DNA of 64,000 bases from Sphingobacterium tabacisoli (GTDB taxonomy: Bacteria > Bacteroidota > Bacteroidia > Sphingobacteriales > Sphingobacteriaceae). Both the position numbers and the translations under genes were made by a program. Shown here piece by piece: positions 10,801 to 19,224 of this stretch (positions are counted from its first letter, which is position 1; the number at the start of each line of letters is the position of its first letter). The notes beneath the pieces were generated by a model. That model ran no database searches, had not been told where the DNA came from, and saw nothing but the letters and a program-made list of their open reading frames with translations. Location: assembly GCF_017908035.1 (NCBI RefSeq), contig NZ_JAEQMU010000001.1:806001-870000 (forward strand), in the 5' to 3' direction.

Positions 10801-11470
10801 TACTATGGAGCAACTGAAGGAAAATCCATTGATGTATAATGAAAATCAGCAGTATATACACTATAATAAGGGATCATTGGTCATGTACGCCATGAGTGAT
10901 TTCCTTGGTGAGAAAGCTTTTAACTCGTTCTTGAAGCAATATGTCGCGCAGGTGGCGTTTCAAGATGCACCTTATACGACCTCATTAGAATTTGTTAATC
11001 TCTTGAAAAGAAATACGCCGGATTCGCTACAATATGCGATTAAAGATATGTACGAGACTATTACACTGTACGATAATGTATTGCATAAAGTAACTTCAAA
11101 AAAGATAGCCGAAAACAAATATCAGGTAGATATCGTATTTAATGTGGCTAAGTACCGGGCAGATGATAAAGGTAAGCGGGTGTATAGTGATGGTCGGAAT
11201 GGAGCGGATAGCCTGAAGGCTAAGGTAGACGGTAAGGATATTGTTTCCTTACCATTGGCCGATTATGTGGAGATCGGTGTTTTCGCAGAGCCTAAGAAAT
11301 CGGATCGTGGTTTTCATACGGAACAGGCAATTTACCTGAAAAAGCATAAAATAAATAAGATCGATAATAAGATTACACTATTCGTAGACCAAAAACCATT
11401 TGAGGTAGGGGTAGATCCTTATAATAAATTGATCGATACCAACTCAGACGATAACCGAAAACGTATTTAG
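7817..11470 (+). CDS. ABC-2 permease fused to M1 family aminopeptidase
   Basis: 1,217-residue fusion. Residues 1 to about 560 hold two groups of transmembrane helices typical of an ABC-2 permease, and one further helix near 575 leads into an M1 metallopeptidase part. The zinc site HELAHQWW is at 936-943 (His936, Glu937, His940). Glu960 in SESLAEYS is the likely third ligand; spacing from His940 is 19 residues, one more than the textbook M1 spacing. Such fusions are known in Bacteroidota but their substrate is not. The ATG at 7817 overlaps the ATPase stop; an in-frame TTG at 7790 is less likely. The pair may export and trim a peptide, which is inference. Confidence 0.88.
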   Translation: MFSTIFKFEIKRWLNTPAFYIYCFVFFVLSVAVMASALGMFDGATGTTSSPIKVNSPLNINGFLNGLSTFVYFLLPTIIGAAVYRDFKYQVHNVLFSYPLTKGIYLSAKFLSALVVTILVVFTTIIGFVVAQYLPGINKDLLGPTRAWSYLQALVLLVIPNLILFGAMIFGLVTFSRNIYVGFIFVLLLFVFQSLLGTLTQDMDNRYLVALLDPFGFEPIQYYTKYWTIEEQNTKDLPFMGVVLYNRLIWMGVAVLILGFVYYTFSFAQSAFTFSRKQKGDRVVKDNFGSIIRVKLSDVKYSFSFLSRLKVAWNLSQYDFKYIVRNWTFIVIMVITVLMVLVVASTAGQMYGTETYPVTWKMLNTIGGVYSFFLQILIFLFAGMLIQRAQTDRMNLLVDATAIPNWIMLLSKFFALLKMTCLVLLISMLSAIIYQAYQGYYHFEIGNYVKELFGLDMMKYLILILFALFVQSLFKNYIAGFMVCLFIIIGIPMLSKIGVEQAIFKFNTGPGYSYSDMNGYGVFRNYMIYKIYWLLFALVLTCLTLLFWRRGILSSVKERLSIARLRFKPTIYLPLIVFLGAFLSLGGAIYYHNNVSERYVSQIEKELEQVTYEREYKRYHKQAQPRIVDTKVLLDIYPNDRNYYAEVLFEVENKSKVAIDTLFINYSEDVQHMEIGNDALLVMRDSLLHVNIYALRKPLMPQESMEIKSVLKNKANTFLKDKSPILENGTFINNSLFPSIGYSDNYELVDNEVRAKYKLPKRDRMADPTDSTALANTYISSEADWIQFETTISTAEDQIALAPGYLIKEWVKDGRRYFHYKMDQKMLNFYSFISARYAVKKEKWNGINLEIYYHEGHTFNLDRMMTSMKKSLGYYGAEFSPYQFQQMRIVEFPRTHGTFAQAFANTVPFSEAIGFIAKVDDDNPDQVDYPYSVTAHELAHQWWAHQVIGANVKGATMLSESLAEYSSLKVLEHTYGKGQMRKYLKEALDSYLRGRTMEQLKENPLMYNENQQYIHYNKGSLVMYAMSDFLGEKAFNSFLKQYVAQVAFQDAPYTTSLEFVNLLKRNTPDSLQYAIKDMYETITLYDNVLHKVTSKKIAENKYQVDIVFNVAKYRADDKGKRVYSDGRNGADSLKAKVDGKDIVSLPLADYVEIGVFAEPKKSDRGFHTEQAIYLKKHKINKIDNKITLFVDQKPFEVGVDPYNKLIDTNSDDNRKRI

Positions 11471-11594
11471 AGGTGAGGGAGGTGAAGGAGTTATGAAGTG
11501 AAGAAAGTTATCCAGTGAACAAGTGAAGTAGGTTAAGAGGTGAGGGAGTTAGGAAGTGAAGAAGGAGTAAGGAGTAAGGAGTAAGGAGGCCATT

Positions 11595-12066
11595 CGTCAC
11601 CTCGACCTTGTGGAGAGGTCTACAAACTGTATAGGGTTAATATATAGCTTTTAGATCCCTCCACTTCGGTCGGGATGACGAGATAGTTTACGAACCGAGC
11701 TTGCGAGCTCACCATAGGTAATCTGTCATTGGTAGCTTGTCGAAGCAGTCTATGTTTAGAAGTGAAGAAGGTGAGGTGAGGGAGTGAAAAGGTGAGGTTA
11801 GCACGTCACTGCGAGAGGTAAGTTTTTTAACAAAACACACCAGAGTTTTAATGACAATAAAAGTAACGTCACCCTGAGTGAAGCGGAGCGGAATCGAACG
11901 GGTCTATCAACTGTATAGGAGTAATTATATAGCTTCTAGATACCTCGACTACGCTCGGTATGACGGCATCGTTTGTAAACCGAGCTTGCGAGCTCACCAT
12001 AGGTAATCTGTCATTGGTAGCTTGTCGAAGCAGTCTATGTTTAGAAGTGAAGAAGGTGAGGTGAGG
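11595..12066. repeat. Imperfect direct repeat, two copies of about 190 bases
   Basis: Copy 1 is 11595-11781 and copy 2 is 11867-12066. The last 89 bases (11693-11781 and 11978-12066) are identical, offset by 285 bases. The upstream halves are diverged but share CTGTATAGG, TATATAGCTT and the block around CGGT-GATGAC. Both contain imperfect palindromes such as TCCCTCCACTTCGGTCGGGA, typical of REP-type elements. Confidence 0.85.
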
Positions 12067-12099
12067 AAGGGGTAGATAAATAGTATTTAGTACTTAGAA

Positions 12100-12163
12100 T
12101 TGAGTAATGGGTATGAGGATATCCAGATTTGGGAACAGCCCTCGAAATGATCGAGGGCTGTTT
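12100..12163. repeat. 64-base element with terminator hairpin, copy 1
   Basis: It matches 21058-21121 at 60 of 64 positions. It contains the stem AACAGCCCTCGA-N5-TCGAGGGCTGTT (12134-12162). It begins 23 bases past the stop of the minus-strand PKD-like gene, so it probably ends that operon. The T-run lies on the plus-strand side (TTTGTTTATT), so it may stop transcripts from both directions. Confidence 0.75.
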
Positions 12164-12186
12164 GTTTATTCTTAATGTTGAAGTAA

Positions 12187-13680
12187 CTAGTAGAGTCGCA
12201 GGACATCTACAATTTTACCTAGACCTTTGAAATGATGTGTTTTTTCGAAGGGCCCTTGTATAGGTGCCGGCTTTAGTATTTCAAGCTCACCTGAATTGGC
12301 TGTATTGCCATAACTACCCACGTACAGTTGTCCTTCTACCTTACTCGGTGGGTAAAACACGATCTCTGGCTTATCGACACGTAAGAAAGTAATGGTGCGA
12401 TCACCGTAATTAATCATTTCTTTGACCACCTTACTACCGCTGTCGTAGGAGTAGACTTTACCGCCTACGGCGTAAAACAGGTATCCGTATAAAGCACTGG
12501 TAGCAAATGCTGTAGCGTTTTCAATCTCTGGTATATTTAGTTCTTCAAACGATAACTGCGTACCTATATTGGTACGGTAACCTGCTGTAAAACGAGCAAG
12601 GTAATGCTTGGAGTCATTATTGTTTTTCAGTACGGCAAAGATTTCGCCCGTATTATTGGTTGAGTAATCCATATATACCAGCTTCTTTTTGATATGGTAA
12701 TCGAACTTATCGCCTGTAGGTAATTCTTCACAGCCTAGGCTTCCGGCTTTGTAATTGTAAAACTTCTGTTTTTCGTCATCAAACAGAATAAAGTTCCCAT
12801 TGTATGAGTTGGTCATATAAGGAGCTACCCATTTGGATGGTTTAAATGGGATATTGCCACTGCCAAAATTATTTATAGCTGTGCTGAATGGCCCATCCGA
12901 AAAAGAAGTGTAGTATACCTCATCGTTATGTTGTAATAAGGCGGTGTTTTCAAACCCCTCCGACATCCCTGTTGGTTTGAAGTTCTCAGGAGTCCGATTT
13001 CCGACACGGAAATTGTAGGCTATGTTCATCGAAGGGGTATAATAAAATGACTCTAGGGCCACATTATTAGTGCCTTCGGACGTGCCTATATAAACTTTGG
13101 ATCCCGTAAAAGGGTTTACAATGCGGCTCAGGAAATAGGGGGTGCCAGCTAATTTGAGTGCTGAATTTGTTTTGCCCAATACGTCTGTATGGGTGGTAAA
13201 CTGAGCCTGTAGATCGACTACCATATCTAGCCGGGGCTGGCCATTCTCAGAGGTGAGTACCAAAAAGCCGTTTTGTAGTTCGGAAGAAATAGTCACTTCA
13301 AATAGCTTGGAATAGTGAATGCCTGTAGCCCGTTCGGTCATTTTAAATAGGAATTCGTACTTACCAGTAGGGTATCCCATCTTTGCTTCAACCAGATTTC
13401 TGCTTGTACTGATGGTATCTGCATTTTCCGGGCTTATGGTGATAGTAGCGTCACCTAGATTGATCCATAGAAAATCGTATTTACTGTCATCAATAAGGGG
13501 CTGGCCATCCATTTGAATCGCCGGTGTGATATTCAAGAGATCAACGTTCAGTATGCTGTATTCTTTTTCGATATTGGAAATAGCTACCTGCGGGATACTC
13601 TGATACGCAGCATCTTCTTTTTTGCACGATGCTAAACCTAAAAGTAGGAATAGCACTATATTTATCTTTAAGCTTTTCAT
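12187..13680 (-). CDS. PKD-like family lipoprotein of a SusCD operon
   Basis: 497-residue lipoprotein with lipobox GLASC near residue 19 followed by KKE. Its first 130 residues look like the PKD-like domain family found last in SusC-SusD-DUF4843 operons (for example YDFLWINLGD and GKYEFLFKMTERATG). The remainder repeats beta-strand segments with aromatic and glycine residues, suggesting a propeller or similar surface-binding fold. It is the last gene of the operon that begins at the sigma factor at 20961, and starts 6 bases after the preceding stop. The likely role is surface capture of the substrate imported by SusC; the substrate is unknown. Confidence 0.75.
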   Translation of the reverse strand: MKSLKINIVLFLLLGLASCKKEDAAYQSIPQVAISNIEKEYSILNVDLLNITPAIQMDGQPLIDDSKYDFLWINLGDATITISPENADTISTSRNLVEAKMGYPTGKYEFLFKMTERATGIHYSKLFEVTISSELQNGFLVLTSENGQPRLDMVVDLQAQFTTHTDVLGKTNSALKLAGTPYFLSRIVNPFTGSKVYIGTSEGTNNVALESFYYTPSMNIAYNFRVGNRTPENFKPTGMSEGFENTALLQHNDEVYYTSFSDGPFSTAINNFGSGNIPFKPSKWVAPYMTNSYNGNFILFDDEKQKFYNYKAGSLGCEELPTGDKFDYHIKKKLVYMDYSTNNTGEIFAVLKNNNDSKHYLARFTAGYRTNIGTQLSFEELNIPEIENATAFATSALYGYLFYAVGGKVYSYDSGSKVVKEMINYGDRTITFLRVDKPEIVFYPPSKVEGQLYVGSYGNTANSGELEILKPAPIQGPFEKTHHFKGLGKIVDVLRLY

Positions 13681-13686
13681 GTCGTT

Positions 13687-14460
13687 TTAATTTACGTAAG
13701 AACCCATATTAACAGGCATCCCGTTTTCATCTTTTATCTCTTCGCCAATAGAACGTTTGTAATTGATGTGTATCTGTGTTTCCCTCGCGATCACTTTTAC
13801 AGGATCGTATTCGTACTTTTTAGTAATGGTTTCTTCCAGATAATCTAGGTCTTTGCCGGTCACCTCATAGATCAATTCTACTTTTTTCCTAGAGAAGTCA
13901 CCCAAAAGAGATTCTACATACGTACTCCACCAATCTGGCTTAAGCAGCATATTGGATAACAGTACCCGATAGCTGGACACCTCTACAGGGCTGAGATCTG
14001 TATTGAGGGCATGGAAGCCTATGTCGAAGTTCTCGTTCTTTTCCAACTTGAGCACGATTTGCACTGTCTTTTTATCTAAATCGGGATTCGATATGACTTT
14101 GATAGGTAGTTTTACATTACTGCTCCCGGCTGATACCTTGTATGCTTCTGGCAGTAGAACATAATGCTTTCCTTCCTCCGCAGTTGTTAGGGCTTTATCG
14201 ACTACAACACGGTAGGAGCGATCTTGTGCGCTGACTTTGCCAATATAGCCCAAAGGCAGGTTGAGCACGGTGTCTTTGGTGCCGATCGGTAGACGGGCAA
14301 AGGATACCATGAGCGAATCACGGATTTTGCCAGTGAAGGCTTCGGTGTCGTAAAAGTAGATTTGCGAAGGGGAATCAAAACTGTCTAGTTCTGATTTTTT
14401 GCAGGAACTAAGTGCTATTAGCCCTGTCGCGAGTATACCTAAATAATATATTATTTTCAT
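13687..14460 (-). CDS. DUF4843 family lipoprotein
   Basis: 257 residues with signal sequence and lipobox ALSSC, then an all-beta domain with the DUF4843 pattern (QIYFYDTEAF, LPLGYIGK, DRSYRVVVDK, EGKHYVLLPE, LPIKVISNPDLDKKTVQIVL). DUF4843 proteins accompany SusD and PKD-like lipoproteins and are presumed surface-exposed. The ATG at 14460 lies 4 bases after the SusD stop. An in-frame ATG at 14484 overlaps SusD and would lengthen the n-region unnaturally, so the shorter form is preferred. The function is known only by association. Confidence 0.75.
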   Translation of the reverse strand: MKIIYYLGILATGLIALSSCKKSELDSFDSPSQIYFYDTEAFTGKIRDSLMVSFARLPIGTKDTVLNLPLGYIGKVSAQDRSYRVVVDKALTTAEEGKHYVLLPEAYKVSAGSSNVKLPIKVISNPDLDKKTVQIVLKLEKNENFDIGFHALNTDLSPVEVSSYRVLLSNMLLKPDWWSTYVESLLGDFSRKKVELIYEVTGKDLDYLEETITKKYEYDPVKVIARETQIHINYKRSIGEEIKDENGMPVNMGSYVN

Positions 14461-14464
14461 AATG

Positions 14465-15883
14465 CTAGCGGTTATTGGTTTCACTGAGAGGTAAAGGAAC
14501 TTGGTATGAACCTAGAGGTACGGACTTGGAACTGTTGTTGGCGGGGTTAGGTACCGAGGTTTTTGCCAGACGCTTATTGTAAAAGAACAATTGTCCCTCT
14601 CCATAAAACTCTTTTCTAAATTCGGTATCTACGGCAGTCTGACGGTTGGCTATTGTGGTGACACTCGATAGACCACGATTGTTACGTAATGTATTGAGAT
14701 AGCCCAGTGCTTCTTGTTCGTCTGTGGCAGTCTCCAGCAAGATCAGATAAAGCTCACTCTTGCGCATTAAGGGTTGAAGGTAACGAAAGCTGGCTGATTT
14801 GCTTTGGGTGTCTCTAAATTTGACAAACACTTTGGAGTAGTTGCCAATGGTGGGAATGACCCATGCATAGGAACGGTAATCGTTCATGTTTTTCTCGAAA
14901 ATAGCTTCTAGTGCTGCTGCCGATGGTACTAATATTTTTTCTGCAGTCAAGGCCGGATTAAACATTTTGTCGTACTGTGTATAGAGCTGGTCGTTGGATA
15001 CACCGAAGAGGATTTCGGGAGAAAAGATAAAGTCAGGACTGCTCGGCCGTGAATTTATGGTCGTGGGGTCTGTCCACTTGAAAAATTCATCCACCTTTGA
15101 TAAGATGCTGTGGGCACTCTGATAGGCTTCTGCTTTTTTTCCGGCATATAGTTCTGCTCTCGCCTGCAGGGCTATCAGAGCGTAGTAGTTCATACGCCTA
15201 TTCCGCATACGAAAGAAGTTGTCGATAGCAACCTCACTCTGATCTTGTACGCCGACCTGACGGACAGGGTCGGACTGTAATAGTTGTTTTGCCTGTGTGA
15301 TGTCCGCCAGAACATGTTCTATAACACTCGAAGCAGGTAGTAGTTCCTCGGTTTTGGAGCTTGCTGAAGTGACATAGGGTATGGCTTTGACGGCTGGATT
15401 CTGGCTCATGATAGGCCCGAATAGGCGTAACATATCCAGATGATGGAAAGCACGTAACCCGATAGCTTCGCCAAGCATGATGTCTTTTTGGTTTTTGTCT
15501 ATACTAAAGTCCGCAAGCTGTAGATTTTCAATAAAATTATTGATGTTGAGCAGGTTGGCATAGGCACTGGCCCAGATGGATTCAAACTCCGCTTGTACGG
15601 TTTTGTCGGTATACTTATAATCAAAAAGTAGCTTGTGTTCATGTGCAGCACCTATGTTATAGTATTGCCCTAAGATATCCAGCGTCTGCATGGTGAGTTT
15701 GCCTCCATATAGATTTGGCTTGGCCATGCGTAAATAAATACCATTTAAAGCCATCTGTGCTGATTTCTGATCTTTAAAAACCTCTGTTTCTAAAATTCTA
15801 TCTACGGGTTTGACATCTAGAAAGCTGTTGCAGGAGCTCAGCAGACTACAGGTTACCAGTAATGTATAAATTGTCTTTTTCAT
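14465..15883 (-). CDS. SusD/RagB family nutrient-binding lipoprotein
   Basis: 472-residue surface lipoprotein that caps the SusC channel. Lipobox LLSSC (Cys18) is followed by NSFLDVKP, the usual SusD start. Helical TPR-like segments include ALNGIYLRMAKP, GEAIGLRAFHHLDMLRLFG and YLNTLRNNRGLSS, and it ends with the typical RKEFYGEGQLFFYNKRL block. It starts 11 bases after SusC. Ligand cannot be inferred from sequence. Confidence 0.92.
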   Translation of the reverse strand: MKKTIYTLLVTCSLLSSCNSFLDVKPVDRILETEVFKDQKSAQMALNGIYLRMAKPNLYGGKLTMQTLDILGQYYNIGAAHEHKLLFDYKYTDKTVQAEFESIWASAYANLLNINNFIENLQLADFSIDKNQKDIMLGEAIGLRAFHHLDMLRLFGPIMSQNPAVKAIPYVTSASSKTEELLPASSVIEHVLADITQAKQLLQSDPVRQVGVQDQSEVAIDNFFRMRNRRMNYYALIALQARAELYAGKKAEAYQSAHSILSKVDEFFKWTDPTTINSRPSSPDFIFSPEILFGVSNDQLYTQYDKMFNPALTAEKILVPSAAALEAIFEKNMNDYRSYAWVIPTIGNYSKVFVKFRDTQSKSASFRYLQPLMRKSELYLILLETATDEQEALGYLNTLRNNRGLSSVTTIANRQTAVDTEFRKEFYGEGQLFFYNKRLAKTSVPNPANNSSKSVPLGSYQVPLPLSETNNR

Positions 15884-15894
15884 CGTATTGTCGG

Positions 15895-18800
15895 TTAGAA
15901 GGTTACATTGATAGTAAATGAAATATTGCGTGCAAAGGGATAATCTAGTCCTCTTTCTGTACGCACACTGGACAACCGGAAAATATCATTCGCATAGGCG
16001 GTGCATCTTAAGCTTTGTAAGCCACAGCTTGAAAGCCAGCTGTGCTGCTGCTTGCGAAATTCATAGCCTAGGCTAAAAGATTCACCAGATAGTACATTCT
16101 CTTTTTGTATGAATCGTGAAGACATCGGTGTAAAGCTTTGGGTGGCTATACTTTTGTACAAGGCCATATCGCCCGGGGCCTGCCAGCGGTCGTGCAACGC
16201 TCTGCGATCTTGGTTGTAATCTAATTGATCTTCGGCAATGTTTTCTACTTTATTATATAATGCAGTATTGAATACATGACCACCTAATTTGTAGCGGATG
16301 TACATCCCCATTTGAAAACCAGAAATGCGGAGTTGTGAACTGAATACTCCTTCGCTAATGGGACGTGTTGATCCCGATTTTACGACGTCGTTATAATCGT
16401 AGTCGAAGGTATAATTGCCGTCTTTCTTTAGAAAGACTTCTCGTCCGTTGGTAGGGTTAATGCCAAGCGACTGTATGGCCCATATATCATAGGGACTATT
16501 GCCATCAGTATACCGCTGCAGCGACTTCTCCTGGTGGAGGTAATCATTCAGATTGGCGGTAGAAGTGCCAAATTTTGCGTATTGGGCTTTGTACATGTTG
16601 TTTTGAATGCCCAAGGTCCAGTCGATGTCTTTCTCTGTATTTTTAATAGCTGTGTATCGAGCGATTACCTCTATTCCTTTTGTATTGAGCGTTCCGATAT
16701 TTTCAGGATACATGTTGGCACCGGTTGAAGTAGGCAGGTTGAGCGCAACGACCAATGGGTCTGTATCTTTATTGTAGCCATTTAACGTGAGGGATAATCT
16801 ATTGTTTAAGGCTGTTAAATCTATACCTACACTGGTCTGTAAGGTCTTCTGCCAGGCTAAACGCGGATTACCCAGCTGATCTACGTAATAACCCTGACCA
16901 AAAATATTACTGGCACCATCAAATGCATATACTGTGGTGGATTGAAAAGAACCGAAGTTCTGATTACCGGTATAGCCGATGTTACCCCGGACGCGCAATT
17001 GGTTTATCCAGCTTAAGTCTCGTAGGAAGGCTTCATTGTGCAGGTTTGCACCTGCGCCAAAGGACCAAAAAGGAGAGAAGGTCTTCTCCGAACCAAAGGC
17101 TGTAGATCCGTCTAGACGATAGGTAGCATCAAAAAGATAACGGTTGTCATATACATAGTTGGCACTGAGCAACATGTTGGCACGTCGAACAGTCGATTCC
17201 TCATACTGGGCTTTGCTATTCGGCTTTTGCTGGAAAGCAAAAGAAGGGAGCCCTTTTACGCCTTCGGGAAATCCGACTACCTCAGACTGGTAGAAGGTAT
17301 TGTAATTGTGATAGGCCTCGGCTCTTGCATTGGCTGTAATAACGTGTTTTTCGGCAAAAACCTTATTATAGCTGAACATGGCATTTAGTTGATAGTTGTT
17401 TGATTCCTGACGACCATCGATATACGATCCTTTCTCGTAAAGAGGGGTGTCATCAAATTGGGTGTTTTGAGGTGCGGTGAACTTGGCCATATTCATGATG
17501 TTCCTTCCCAATTGGAAAGTGGTTGTAAACCGTAGTTCGGGTAGGATATCGTAGTTTAAAGCTAGGTTGTTGATAATCCCAAGCTCATTGCTGTGGTCAT
17601 AAGAATTGAGCGAGGCATTGTAGAATGGATTAGTGATTCTATTGTAGCTCACGTTTCGGTAATCTAAGGCGCTGACTTCAATGTATTTGGGGATGCTGTT
17701 TTGATCCCAGTCGTACTTCCAGTAGGGATTTAATTGAGCATATTGACTAAAGGATCCATAAGGGGATTCGCTAGATTTATTGCCTGAGATATAAAGTTGG
17801 TTGCTGATGTTTACTTTATTGTTACGATAGGTGAGGTCTATATTACCACCCCATGCCTCTCGATCGGAACCCTGCATGATACCGTGTATCTTCTGATAAT
17901 TGGTACCTACACCGTATTGGAAGATATCTGATCCGCCATCTGCGTATAGGGAATGTTTATTGGTGAAGCCGGTACGAAGTGGTTTGTCGATCCAATAGGT
18001 ATTCACCCCTGCATTAACATTTTTAAGGCGCTCATTGTAAAGACTGTCTAACAGTAATAAGTTGCCTTTGGTAGGATCGTAATCTTTGTAGTTACGGGTG
18101 AAACGACCGGATTTTTTTTCGAATTCCAGTTTTTCTGCAGCATTCATTAGGTTATAGCTGCTTAGGTCGTAGGCCTGTACGCGCATATCGGTGGTATAGG
18201 AGATGTTAACCTTTCCGCCTTTTGGCTTAAGGGTTTCAATGACAATGACCCCATTGGCCGCCTGGGCACCATAGATAGCGGTAGAAGCGGCATCTTTTAA
18301 TATGCTGATACTGGCTACTCTATTGAGATCTAGATCGGCTAATTTTTGTAGGGTGGTCTGAAATCCATTAAGTATAATTAGAGGCTGATTGGGATCGGCC
18401 GAGAATCTATCTTTTACGTCATTGAGGGATACGCTCGATTGCCCACGTAGCTCGATCTGTGGCAGTGCATTGGGGTTGGCCCCTAGATTTATGTTCTCAG
18501 GAATAACGATTGATGGGTCTAACGATCTGATGCTTTCGAGGATATTCATATTGCCTACACGCTTTAGATCTTCGCCTGATAGGGTAGCTGTAGCTCCAGT
18601 GAAAGAATCTTTTTTACGATTGATGATACCACTATTGACCACAACTTCGGACAACTGATTGTTTTGTGTGACTAGCTTGACAACGTATTTCTTCTGCGTG
18701 TTATCAATTTTAAGGGTGGTCGAAGTATAACCTATACTTGATATGGTGACTGTTGCAGCCGCGCCGGATTGTGGTAGAAAGGCTAAACCATTGCTGTTTG

Positions 18801-19203
18801 TAAGGAAACTCATTCCATTGGATAGCTTAACAGTGGCTCCGGGAAGTAAGTAGTTGGTCATTTCGTCACGAACTTCAATCATTATTCCTTTGTCTTGTTC
18901 TTGTGTTTTGACCTTGAGCGACACGATACCATCTTTAATACTGTAGGTGATTGGTTGGTCCTGAAAGATTTGGGAGAGTACCTCTTGTACATTTTTATTA
19001 TCAACCTGAATAGATACCGGCTTGGCCAGGTCTATCGTATTGCTACTGTACAGAAAGGAAAGTTTGGTCTGTTGCTCGATCTTGCGTAAGACCTCTTTCA
19101 GGCTACTCTTATGCTCTTGAAGTTTGACTTCTTGCGCCCACAAGTCCAAGCAATAGCCGTTCATTGCTCCTAATAGGAGCAATAAGCTTATTCTTTTTTT
19201 CAT
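15895..19203 (-). CDS. SusC/RagA TonB-dependent receptor with STN domain
   Basis: 1,102 residues. Order: signal peptide (to DLWAQ), STN signalling domain (about 25-98, KEVLRKIEQQTKLSFLYS), carboxypeptidase-like domain (about 105-185), TonB-box region LSEVVVNSGI, plug with IELRGQSSVSLNDVKD and the SILKDAASTAIYGAQAANGV block, and a barrel ending in Phe (TINVTF). The STN domain shows that it signals substrate binding to the FecR gene 21 bases upstream. Together with SusD it forms the import complex for an unknown oligomer or peptide. Confidence 0.93.
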   Translation of the reverse strand: MKKRISLLLLLGAMNGYCLDLWAQEVKLQEHKSSLKEVLRKIEQQTKLSFLYSSNTIDLAKPVSIQVDNKNVQEVLSQIFQDQPITYSIKDGIVSLKVKTQEQDKGIMIEVRDEMTNYLLPGATVKLSNGMSFLTNSNGLAFLPQSGAAATVTISSIGYTSTTLKIDNTQKKYVVKLVTQNNQLSEVVVNSGIINRKKDSFTGATATLSGEDLKRVGNMNILESIRSLDPSIVIPENINLGANPNALPQIELRGQSSVSLNDVKDRFSADPNQPLIILNGFQTTLQKLADLDLNRVASISILKDAASTAIYGAQAANGVIVIETLKPKGGKVNISYTTDMRVQAYDLSSYNLMNAAEKLEFEKKSGRFTRNYKDYDPTKGNLLLLDSLYNERLKNVNAGVNTYWIDKPLRTGFTNKHSLYADGGSDIFQYGVGTNYQKIHGIMQGSDREAWGGNIDLTYRNNKVNISNQLYISGNKSSESPYGSFSQYAQLNPYWKYDWDQNSIPKYIEVSALDYRNVSYNRITNPFYNASLNSYDHSNELGIINNLALNYDILPELRFTTTFQLGRNIMNMAKFTAPQNTQFDDTPLYEKGSYIDGRQESNNYQLNAMFSYNKVFAEKHVITANARAEAYHNYNTFYQSEVVGFPEGVKGLPSFAFQQKPNSKAQYEESTVRRANMLLSANYVYDNRYLFDATYRLDGSTAFGSEKTFSPFWSFGAGANLHNEAFLRDLSWINQLRVRGNIGYTGNQNFGSFQSTTVYAFDGASNIFGQGYYVDQLGNPRLAWQKTLQTSVGIDLTALNNRLSLTLNGYNKDTDPLVVALNLPTSTGANMYPENIGTLNTKGIEVIARYTAIKNTEKDIDWTLGIQNNMYKAQYAKFGTSTANLNDYLHQEKSLQRYTDGNSPYDIWAIQSLGINPTNGREVFLKKDGNYTFDYDYNDVVKSGSTRPISEGVFSSQLRISGFQMGMYIRYKLGGHVFNTALYNKVENIAEDQLDYNQDRRALHDRWQAPGDMALYKSIATQSFTPMSSRFIQKENVLSGESFSLGYEFRKQQHSWLSSCGLQSLRCTAYANDIFRLSSVRTERGLDYPFARNISFTINVTF

Positions 19204-19224
19204 CCTTTTGTTATTTAAATTGAG

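Larger units (their letters stand above)
11471..12186. other. Gene-free, repeat-rich gap
   Basis: 716 bases between convergent genes with no credible ORF. The first 120 bases are purine-rich runs of GTGAAG/GAGG type, including a heptamer AAGGAGT repeated three and a half times at 11562-11588. Two copies of a longer repeat follow (separate entry), then a hairpin element shared with 21058-21121. The sequence resembles intergenic REP-like material rather than a decayed gene. Confidence 0.7.

Noticed and set aside
11562..11588. Heptamer AAGGAGT repeated, possibly a CRISPR or phase-variation tract
   Set aside because: Units are too short, abut without spacers, and lie in no reading frame; treated as simple purine-rich repeat.
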